From Palaemon carinicauda (Eukaryota; Arthropoda; Malacostraca; Decapoda; Palaemonidae), in the NCBI RefSeq assembly GCF_036898095.1, contig NC_090726.1, forward strand, positions 44,588,481 to 44,652,480: a stretch of DNA of 64,000 bases, written 5' to 3'. The notes under the pieces were generated by a model. It had not been told where the DNA came from, made no database searches, and saw only the letters and a list, made by a program, of their open reading frames with translations. Every line of letters starts with the position of its first letter. Within the stretch, counting starts at the first letter, position 1. The translations under genes were made by a program, and so were the position numbers. This document shows positions 10,791-23,000 of this stretch, piece after piece.

Positions 10791-11755
10791 GATCCACTGA
10801 CTTCCCACACACTTCCCCATCACCGGCATGTTCTGAGCTTTCTTAATTGGTTCCACCTCCAGCCATCTTATTACATGGCCATAGTATCTCAGGCAACCTT
10901 AGGTTGGCAGAGAGATTCAATGTATGCACTGTCCCTTGTGCTCTTCCTGGCTGTTGATAGCCCAACTCATGTTCATGCTGGTCTGGAGATGTAGGAGAGC
11001 TGCACAACTGAGCTTCTGTCCAGTTCAATGTAAAAAAGGGAAGTGGGCTAGAATAGAGCACTATCCTTTCATCCTGAGATGATTATAGTACTGCTAAACA
11101 ATACTTTTCGTCACTCTCCAAGTTGGAAGAATGGGATTTTCCTTGAACTTTACACTAGTATAATGAACTAAATTCACACAGTAGGCCCTATCACTCATAG
11201 TATCCTTATACCAGGTTGTATATGAAGTTGCAGAAATTGGCTTTCCCTTACTTGTTCATCACCAGATATTTAGGTTGGTTTTTGACTGTCCCTTTATTCT
11301 TCAGCTGGAAGCACAGGTTTAGAACAGTCTAGAGATTCAAAACCTCAGTTGTGTTTAAGATTTGAAGAGTGACAATCAATTCCGTGGGGAAATTCTTCCA
11401 CCTAGAGAGTGTGGTTCATGCACAAAAGACAATGGTTTGTTTTCCTGCATGAAGAAATGATACACAGACCAGACTTATCTTGTCTCTTACCAAAGAATAG
11501 TGATTGGATATTGATAGTAGAGTGACACCTTACCACTCACTCACCTATGTACTTGTTAGATACTTTGTTACCAAACTTCAACAACACTTTCCAGTTCGCT
11601 GCGGGAATACTCTCACATAGAAATGTTTATATATCTAAGAATACAGATTACTTTTAGAATTTTGTAATTTTGTCTCATAGTCCTAAGCTCAGACTTACTT
11701 CTTAATGCATCATAGTTTTTCTAATTGCCAAGATATTTTCTTTTTTTTCTTATAG

Positions 11756-11840
11756 GATAATCCGAAATGCTGAGAGCAACATCACGTTCAGCAAGGACAG
11801 CACTTGCAGTTATTCAAAGAAGAAATTCTTTGACATTGAG
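11756..11840 (+). CDS. Oxidase coding exon 1 with short 5' UTR
   Basis: A polypyrimidine tract and TATAG precede 11756, so an upstream non-coding exon is implied. ATG is at 11767. Encodes residues 1-24 plus two bases: Arg/Ser/Ala-rich, no acidic residue. Donor GTGGGT at 11841. Confidence 0.85.
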
Positions 11841-14003
11841 GTGGGTTTAAGATTTTGCCTTTCTGTTTTAAGTAAACGGGCAACTGAAATTAATGAAAAT
11901 GACAGTGGCATTGTGTAAAATGTAATGTACTGAATAATAAGAAGCTTTATTGATTTTGTATTGCTTTGAAATCAAAATTTCTTACATTAATAATGTGGAT
12001 AGTTAGCATTAGAAGATCAGAAAAGAAATATGATTTAAAAAGTTTTTCAAGGTTGTTTTATAGTATTATTTGTGATCTAATTTATTTGCATGAAGTGCTA
12101 GAAAATTAAGCATCAGAGTATTAATAAATTTCTTGTGTAAAAATATAACTTTATCTTTTGTACCTTATATAAGTTGTTACAATGGAGGACTGTCAAAGGA
12201 TTCAGTAGATATTCTAATAAGCTGCTCATAGTACTGAAATATTTCATATTCGTAAACAGGGCAGTGTTGTGTAATAACTATAAATATAGCACTATTAATG
12301 TTCACAAGAAAGATCATAATAAGGTTGACTTTAGAATAGATTTAAATTCTTATTTACTGCCTCTTTCTAATCAAGAGTGGTTGTGACATCCTGAGGCAGT
12401 AGTTCATTTTGACTGCTATGTAAAATGCAGTCATTGGAAACTATTGTCTGCACTGGTATAGCTATATGTAAGAAAAAAAAAATTATTCAGATTTTTTTAG
12501 TTATGAATATTTTCTGCCACATGTTTACCATACATAACAAAGGGGAAAACAGTATTTAACCAGAAGGGCACTCAGTAGAGCGCAGACCTCAACCACCGAA
12601 GCTTATTTCTCGACCTTGACCTTTGTCCTAGGACTTTAAAAATTGAATGTCTTCCATGTTTCAACATAAGAATTAATCCCTGAAAGTTTCATTACTCTAT
12701 GAGTAAAATTGTGACCACCACGGGAGCTTATTTCTCAACATATTGCTCAACCTTGACCTTTGACCTAGGACTTTAAAAATTAAATCACTTCCATGTCTGA
12801 ACTCTTGATCCCAGAAAGTTTCTCTACTCTATGAGTAAAATTGTGGCCACTCAAACAAACAAACAGACAAACAATGGCAAAAAAATTTATCTTTCGTAGA
12901 TTTTTCTAAATCAATAGCATCTCTGCCAACTGAATTATTTATTTTTAAATCTACTAATTATAGTAAGTTACTCTATTGTATCAAATAGACGATTTTATTG
13001 CTGGTAGACGTACATATGATACTAAGAAAGTGCTTAATAGTTTATATCTTATGAATATCTTCCAACAATAGAGTGAACTTGAGCATTAGAACATATACAA
13101 TTAGTAATAACTTGTAGCTGTAGACATTCTTGGTTGATAAGTTCATGATCATTTAAAGCGAGTAATTTTTCCATCTTTGTAGAGCCAAGGAGACCTTTTA
13201 ATTCAAGGAATTTAACAATGAATATCCATATCTGAAATAGGAGTTATCATACAATTTCTTTTACAGTATTACCTCCTCCAACAAATTTGGAAGGAGGTTA
13301 TGTTTTTTTCCCTTGTTTGTGTGTGTGTGTTTGTGAACAGCTTCCTGGCCACAATTTTAATAGTCATAATTTTATGTCATAAGCTGGTGATGAGTAAATT
13401 TTGGAAGGTTAAATGTCACAGGCAAGCAAAATTACCAATTTACATAATCAGCCATAAGTTTGGACATACTGTAGTTGTCACAGAGACTTCAAACTTGTTT
13501 CATTTTTGAGTGCATGAAAATCCACGCCAATTATTACATGTTAAAGTCAAAGGTCAAGGTCAAGCAAAAGGTCAAGAAATAGGCTGCCGTGGCGTAGGTC
13601 TACGCTGTACTATGTACCCCACTAGTTATAATTTAGTTTGCCCCTCAAAAAAGTATGAAGATTGTATAATCATTTCATCACAACTTATGCTTTCAGTGCC
13701 AGAGTCACCAATGTAAGTCAGAGATGGCAGACTTCAGCGGCAGCAACTGCAACAAGTGCCACTCCAAGCTATCAAACAGTTGGAGCCTTAAGTAACAAGA
13801 ACCCTCCCAGCGATCTTCGTACCGCCCAGACCAATTACACGTTTGACATCGATGCCATGACTGCTCTGCTGGATCATGATAATCATGAGATGAGAGCAAA
13901 ATTCAGGTAAATATGACATCGATTGTGTATAGTACAGTAGTTACTTATTCAGAGTATAGGGCCCTCTAACCAATATGATGGACCAAATGGACCAAATTTA
14001 CAA

Positions 14004-14089
<86 letters not shown>

Positions 14090-17000
14090 TGTGTGTGTGT
14101 GTGTCACTTGCAAGTAAAATAAAAGTAAGTGAAAGAAATAAAGTATTGCCATGTGATTCTGCAGTTTTCAACCAGTAGTAAATATAGTTTATGAAACTGT
14201 TATAAGAAAATATATCAAAATCTTCAACATTTTTCATTTATCCATTTATTAAATGTGTGAATTAGAGCTTTTCAAATCTGTCTATGAAATCTTTGTACTT
14301 TATACTCTTCAACTAGAGTTATGGCACTGAGAATCCAAGTATACCCATAGTAGGTCCTTAAAGTTCTTTTGTTGTCATTGTTTGGTATGAAATAGTTTAT
14401 TATTATATTCATTAATTGGATAACAGAGGAGGGTGGGCTGTGGCATCCTAGCAGTACCAGACAACCTCTGCTGAATCCTTCGTCAAGCTGGGAGGAGCAG
14501 AGAGTGGAAAGGTCCCCTTTTGTTCCTATGTTTGATGTAGGCTACCTCCCAAAATTGGGGGAAGTGCCTTGGTGAATAGAAATAAATTAACCCTTTATTA
14601 GGAACTACAAAGAATTAACATTGCGTAACTAGTATTGTTTATAATAGGTGTTTACCTCCAGAATAAATAACCTGTAAATACTTTAGATATGATTTCTGTT
14701 TGTCTTCTAGGGAATTTATGAGTGATCCAGTAATGATGCCTCGCTACAATATTCCCTTGCACGAAGAAAGGGAAATTGCACTGGCAAGATTACAACGCAT
14801 TTGTGATAATGGTTTTATTTCCGTGCTTGATTTCCGAAACAACCCTTTGAGAATATTTGCAGCACATGAATTGGCTGCTATAATTGATCCTGCGATGACT
14901 ACAAAAATGACCGTTCAGGTATGTAGATATATTTTGGGAACTAAACCACTTGTATTATTCATAATTTTCTCTAGCATGTAGCTTAGTTTTCTTTCAGAAT
15001 AAGATCACATATTTGATTACTGTACTTTATACTAGTGGTCTATGCAATGTTGAATGGGCCTTTGAACCCCGAAAGGTGAAGCTTCATCTGTGGTGGATAA
15101 TGTGGGAGGGTGGGCTGTGGCACCCTAGCAGTACCAGCTGAACTCAGTTGAGTCCCTTGTTAGGCTGGGAGGAACGTAGAGAGTAGAGATCCCCTTTTTG
15201 TTTTGTTTCATTTGTTGATGTCGGCTACCTCCCAAAATTGGGGGAAGTGCCTTGGTATATGTATGTATGTATGATCTATCTTCAGTCTCAATGTGCAAAA
15301 TTTATAGCCTGTCACTTAGTATCTTAATGCAATACAGTACTTCTTTGGCCCTTAGCTGCATTGCCTTCCCTTTGTTGCTCTTGGTTTTCATCCCCCAAAT
15401 TCTGCAATTTATTTAGTTTTACCTTTATCTAGTTTTCACTTTTCAATGAAGAAAAACTCTTGAGGAATTTTTATGAGATGAAAACATGATTGAATTATCT
15501 CAGGAAACCACTTTTTAATGATAGTAAACAGGAACATGCTTTGCTGGTATTTTCTTATCACCTGTCCTTGCCTGTCGCAGAAAGGGTACAGTCATCTTAT
15601 GTTACTCGGAGAACATTTCTCATAGACACCTAGATACCTTTTTTTAGTTGGGGAAGTTATCTGAAGGGTGTTGTTATATTTTAATCCTTAGCATTATTTC
15701 AAAAGAAGTTTTTAGAAGTAAGATACTAGCATCCCTATTTTTGAATAGTTTAATGCAGATTTTCTTTTCTGTAATAATTATAGTTGGTAAGTTGTCAATC
15801 TTCTGAGAATTTCTTGTTTGAGTTCTTCCTTAAACTGTCAGGAAATTTCTGTTATTCTTTTATATTGTATGGAATTTCCATCTTCCATATACAGTACAGT
15901 ATATGAGAAAGCATATTTTACAGTATTATCCATATATTTGACATGGAAATTTCACTATCCTTATATTTGACAAGGAATATTCCGTATCCTTATATTTGAC
16001 AAGGAGATTTCACTATCCTTATATTTGAGAAGGAAATTTCACTATCCTTATATTTGACAAGGAAATTTCACTATCCTTATATTTGACAAGGAAATATCAC
16101 TATCCTTATATTTGACAAGGGAATTTCACTATCCTTATATTTGAGAAGGAAATTTCACTATCCTTATATTTGAGAAGGAAGTTTCACTATCCTTATATTT
16201 GACAAGGAAATTTCACTATCCTTATATTTGACAAGGAAATTTCACTGTCCTTATATTTGAGAAGGAAGTTTCACTATCCTTATATTTGACAAGGAAATTT
16301 CACTATCCTTATATTTGACAAGGAAATTTCACTATCCTTATATTTGACAAGGAAATTTCACTATCCTTATATTTGACAAGGAAATTTCACTATCCTTATA
16401 TTTGACAAGGAATATTCCGTATCCTTATATTTGACAAGGAAATTTCACTATCCTTATATTTGACAAGGAAATTTCACTATCCTTATATTTGACAAGGAAT
16501 ATTCCGTATCCTTATATTTGACAAGGAATATTCCGTATCCTTATATTTGACAAGGGAATTTCACTATCCTTATATTTGAGAAGGAAATTTCACTATCCTT
16601 ATATTTGAGAAGGAAATTTCACTATCCTTATAATTGACAAGGAAATTTCACTATCCTTATATTTGACAAGGAATATTCCGTATCCTTATATTTGACAAGG
16701 AAATTTCACTATCCTTATATTTGACAAGGAATATTCCGTATCCTTATATTTGACAAGGAAATTTCACTATCCTTATATTTGACAAGGAATATTCCGTATC
16801 CTTATATTTGACAAGGAAATTTCACTATCCTTATATTTGACAAGGAAATTTCACTATCCTTATATTTGACAAGGAAATTTCACTATCCTTATATTTGAGA
16901 AGGAAATTTCACTATCCTTATATTTGACCAGGAAATTTCACTATCCTTATATTTGACAAGGAAATTTCACTATCCTTATATTTGACCAGGAAATTTCACT

Positions 17001-20000
17001 ATCCTTATATTTGACAAGGAATATTCTGTATCCTTATATTTGACCAGGAAATTTCACTATCCTTATATTTGACAAGGAAATTTCACTATCCTTATATTTG
17101 ACAAGGAATATTCCGTATCCTTATATTTGACAAGGAAATTTCACTATCCTTATATTTGACAAGGAATATTCCGTATCCTTATATTTGACAAGGAAATTTC
17201 ACTATCCTTATATTTGACAAGGAATATTCCGTATCCTTATATTTGACAAGGAAATTTCACTATCCTTATATTTGACAAGGAAATTTCACTATCCTTATAT
17301 TTGACAAGGAAATTTCACTATCCTTATATTTGACAAGGAAATTTCACTATCCTTATATTTGACAAGGAAATTTCACTATCCTTATATTTGACAAGGAATA
17401 TTCCGTATCCTTATATTTGACAAGGAAATTTCACTATCCTTATATTTGACAAGGAATATTCCGTATCCTTATATTTGACAAGGAAATTTCACTATCATTA
17501 TATTTGACAAGGAAATTTCACTATCCTTATATTTGACAAGGAAATTTCACTATCCTTATATTTGACAAGGAAATTTCACTATCCTTATATTTGACAAGGA
17601 ATATTCCGTATCCTTATATTTGACAAGGAAATTTCACTATCCTTATATTTGACAAGGAAATTTCACTATCCTTATATTTGACATGGAAATTTCACTATCC
17701 TTATATTTGACAAGGAATATTCCGTATCCTTATATTTGACAAGGAAATTTCACTATCCTTATATTTGACAAGGAATATTCCGTATCCTTATATTTGACAA
17801 GGAAATTTCACTATCCTTATATTTGAGAAGGAAATTTCACTATCCTTATATTTGACAAGGAAATTTCACTATCCTTATATTTGACAAGGAAATTTCACTA
17901 TCCTTATATTTGAGAAGAAAATTTCACTATCCTTATATTTGACAAGGAAATTTCACTATCCTTATATTTGACAAGGAATATTCCGTATCCTTATATTTGA
18001 CAAGGAAATTTCACTATCCTTATATTTGACAAGGAAATTTCACTATCCTTATATTTGACAAGGAAATTTCACTATCCTTATATTTGACAAGGAAATTTCA
18101 CTATCCTTATATTTGACAAGGAATATTCCGTATCCTTATATTTGACAAGGAAATTTCACTATCCTTATATTTGACAAGGAAATTTCACTATCCTTATATT
18201 TGACATGGAAATTTCACTATCCTTATATTTGACAAGGAATATTCCGTATCCTTATATTTGACAAGGAAATTTCACTATCCTTATATTTGACAAGGAAATT
18301 TCACTATCCTTATATTTGACAAGGAATATTCCGTATCCTTATATTTGACAAGGAAATTTCACTATCCTTATATTTGACAAGGAATATTCCGTATCCTTAT
18401 ATTTGACAAGGAAATTTCACTATCCTTATATTTGACAAGGAAATTTCACTATCCTTATATTTGACAAGGAAATTTCACTATCCTTATATTTGACAAGGAA
18501 ATTTCACTATCCTTATATTTGACAAGGAAATTTCACTATCCTTATATTTGACAAGGAAATTTCACTATCCTTATATTTGACATGGAAATTTCACTATCCT
18601 TATATTTGACAAGGAAATTTCACTATCCTTATATTTGACAAGGAAATTTCACTATCCTTATATTTGACAAGGAATATTCCGTATCCTTATATTTGACAAG
18701 GAAATTTCACTATCCTTATATTTGACAAGGAATATTCCGTATCCTTATATTTGACAAGGAAATTTCACTATCCTTATATTTGACAAGGAAATTTCACTAT
18801 CCTTATATTTGACAAGGAAATTTCACTATCCTTATATTTGACAAGGAATATTCCGTATCCTTATATTTGACAAGGAAATTTCACTATCCTTATATTTGAC
18901 AAGGAATATTCCGTATCCTTATATTTGACAAGGAAATTTCACTATCCTTATATTTGACAAGGAAATTTCACTATCCTTATATTTGACAAGGAAATTTCAC
19001 TATCCTTATATTTGACAAGGAATATTCCGTATCCTTATATTTGACAAGGAAATTTCACTATCCTTATATTTGACAAGGAAATTTCACTATCCTTATATTT
19101 GACAAGGAAATTTCACTATCCTTATATTTGACAAGGAATATTCCGTATCCTTATATTTGACAAGGAAATTTCACTATCCTTATATTTGAGAAGGAAATTT
19201 CACTATCCTTATATTTGACAAGGAAATTTCACTATCCTTATATTTGACAAGGAAATTTCACTATCCTTATATTTGACAAGGAAATTTCACTATCCTTATA
19301 TTTGACAAGGAAATTTCACTATCCTTATATTTGACAAGGAAATTTCATTATCCTTATATTTGACAAGGAATATTCCGTATCCTTATATTTGACAAGGAAA
19401 TTTCACTATCCTTATATTTGACAAGGAATATTCCGTATCCTTATATTTGACAAGGAAATTTCACTATCCTTATATTTGAGAAGGAAATTTCACTATCCTT
19501 ATATTTGACAAGGAAATTTCATTATCCTTATATTTGACAAGGAAATTTCACTATCCTTATATTTGAGAAGGAAATTTCACTATCCTTATATTTGACAAGG
19601 AAATTTCACTATCCTTATATTTGACAAGGAATATTCCGTATCCTTATATTTGACAAGGAAATTTCACTATCCTTATATTTGACAAGGAAATTTCACTATC
19701 CTTATATTTGACAAGGAAATTTCACTATCCTTATATTTGACAAGGAAATTTCACTATCCTTATATTTGACAAGGAATATTCCTTATCCTTATATTTGATA
19801 GGGTATTTCTATTATTATATTTGACAGTCGATTGCTATTACTTTTAGTGTATGAACATCTAGAGGTATGGTGTGCTCGTCGTGCAGATTGTCATTATTAT
19901 TATTATTTGATTCAAACTTAACCCTTTTACCCCCAAAGGACGTACTGGTACGTTTCACAAAACTCATCCCTTTACCCCCATGGACGTACTGGTACGTCCT

Positions 20001-23000
20001 TGCAAAAAACTGCTATTTACCTCTTTTTTTGCATATTTTTGATAATTTTTTTAAAAACTAGGGCATTTTCCAAGAGAATGAGACCAACCTGACCTCTCTA
20101 TGATGAAAATTAAGGCTGTTAGAGCAATTCAAAGAAAATATACCGCAAAATGTGCTGGAAAGTTCCAAATAGCCTGGGGGTAAAAGGGTTAAACACTTAT
20201 CATACTCTTTGATGATTAAAAGAATGTACTTTTCAAGTCAATCAGAAGACTATTTTGAATTCAATAATTGAGTTATAAATTGTGAATGACTGAAAACCTT
20301 CTTGCCATCAAGTTTTGTGTATTTCTAACTATGCAACAGTTGAATTATCTTGGTATTATTCACATCGAGTCTGCTATGCAAAGTAGTACTGCTAATAATG
20401 AGGGTATAAGTAAAGCCATAGTTTGCATAAAATGATTTAAAAACTTCTTGTTTTGTATATTTTTGTAGGCAGCCTAAAAAGAGACAACCACTTTAACTCG
20501 GTAAAATGTATGTTATTAAATTCTGATACTGTATTTCATTTGTATGTTTTTTTTCTTCTAGTTTAATCTGTTTGGAGGAACGGTGTTGAAACTTGGCACA
20601 GAAAGACATCATGAGAAACTGCTAGCTGGCATTGATAATTTGCAAGACATTGGATGCTTTGGCCTGACAGAATTGGGATACGGTAATAACGCCGTAGAAA
20701 TGGAGACCACAGCCGTGTATGACAATGAAGCAGGTGAGAACACCCAAATAAATCATTGAAATTTGTTGAAATAGTATGAAACGGTAATTGTAACCTACGT
20801 GTACATCTATAGAGAAGTATAGAAGTACTATATCATATGACTACTCAAATTAACAAAAATCTAAAAATGCATTCAAAGCTGTTGTATCATCAACTTTATT
20901 AAATTTGCTGTACAGTATGTATTCCTTTTTCCCATTAAATATATTATTTATTGTTTACTGTTGCCTTATCTTTAAATAGTCTCGCATTGTGCTTTTTATA
21001 GCAACCAGGCAAGTATGTTCCACTATACTGTGCTGTACACCTGTCATTTAGATCCTTTTTCACTTTACCTCAGAAAAGTGTTGCTGTACTAAAGTTTCTT
21101 CCTACGTATATACAAACCTTTTGTCCTCTTAAGTACGGGTAGTGAATATGTTTTCACCGCGAGCTGGAACCGGCCACTGAAATCATTAACGAAAAGGCTA
21201 ATGCCAGGTGGTGAGCGAGAGCAAGAAGCCATTGCCCCCCCCCATCACCTGTTGGAACCTCTATACTTGTGAGATCACCTGTAATGAGTACGGTTGTACT
21301 GTTACGCCCTTAAACTTTTAATTTAATTTTTTTTTTTGAGGAAATGAATGTTGGCTGTTGATTGGTATGGGTGTTAGCAAGAGATTTGTAAGTGCCGTGA
21401 TAGGGTGGATGTTGAATGGGGTTTTTTTATAATGGCTGTAAATCCACTTTCTCTCTCTGTGCTTCTTGCCATGGGCATGAGATCATCCCAGTGTGCCGAG
21501 TAAAAGAAAGGTATGTCAGTAGGAAAACTATCTCTTTTCCAAGAGAAGAATTCCAGCTTATGTATGGTAAAAGTTTGTGTAAATTTTATTTAGACCGAGG
21601 TTGCAGTGCCTGAAATGATAGTAACTTGATCAGGTTTAGATAAATGATTCAACAGCAACCAGCTTCGCGTTGGAAACTACTTCCTATCTAAGGAATCAGA
21701 TTTGTTGTAAAGCTAGGAAAAATAAAAATTACTTTTTAAAAATTGTGATATTCTGTCTTCAGTGTGTTCACTCTTACCACTGGGTATCTGATGAATGATT
21801 TACATAATCCAATGCAAGAATGAAGAATAATACTGACAACGAGCATATTTTCTGTGATGGTCCATTTTTTACACAATTACTGACAAGTTCTGGAAACTTA
21901 TCCCTGAAAGAAATTTTTCAATATTAATCTTACCCGATGATCATGTAGCTGTCAACTCTGTTGCCCGACAGAAATCTAAGGTCGGGATACGCCAGCGATC
22001 GCTATACAGGTGGGGGTGTACACAACAGCGCCATCTGTCGAGCAGGTACTCAGGTACTTCTTGTCAACAAGAACTCAATTTTTCCTCTGTCGTGCCACCG
22101 GCAAGACCTACTTGGATACGCTGTTGATTCTGGAGTTGTTTTTCACGATTTTGGTGATGTATTCGCTCTAGATTTTAGCCTTCGCTATTCAGGAACCTTT
22201 ATCATTAGCTTAGCAAGCTTTTTGATTAAATTTGGATTAATTGTTAACGAACTTTGCTAGATTTTGGAATTCCCCCTTGACTTTTTCTACAATTCAAGAT
22301 GTCTGACCAGTCTCAAGTCCCTAAGTACAGGCAGTGTAGCGTTAGGGCTTGTTCTAGGCGTCTTCCGAAGGCCTCCATAGATCCTCACACCGTTTGTTCC
22401 AATTGTAGGGGTAAATCCTGTCAATTGGAAGATCGGTGTGAGGAATGCGCTGGGCTTTCGGAATTCGATTTTAACGAATTCCTTAAAAATGCACGTAGGC
22501 TAGAGAAGGATAGGATCAGGAGGAGTTCTTCTCGCTCTTTTGATTTTTCCTCTCCCCATGCCCCTCAACCTATTCCTTCCCCTGTAGTGGTGACTCCCGA
22601 CCCTGCTACTAGTGCTCAGCCCTCCATGGCGGATATGATGCGTGCCATTCAGGCTCTTGGTGACAGAGTGGAGTCATTAGGTAATGACCGGAATCAGCTT
22701 TTGGCAGATGTCAAAGAGCTGAAAGCGCAAAGTGCAGTGGGAAGTGTTGTGAGTGCAAGTGAAGTGAAAAGTGTCAGTGTCAGTGTTGCGCATGAGGGTA
22801 CATCTGTTCGTGCCAGACGTCCTCCCAGTCCGGGACCTCTTGCAAGCTCCCAAGCCCAGGGGAGAAGCAATGTCGAAGGACCAAAGGGTTCGGCAGGCCT
22901 TGATCAGCGTACGGATGTACCCTCAGTGGTTGCGGATGCATCTGTCAGAGATCGTCCCATCCACAAACAGACGAATGAGCCCTATCATTCCTCGTCTGTG

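Noticed and set aside
13949..14237. Frames with long Ser-Leu or Arg-Glu runs
   Set aside because: They translate the (GA)n microsatellite in intron 2.
15925..19832. CRISPR-like array
   Set aside because: The units are contiguous with no unique spacers, and the context is a spliced eukaryotic gene; it is a minisatellite.
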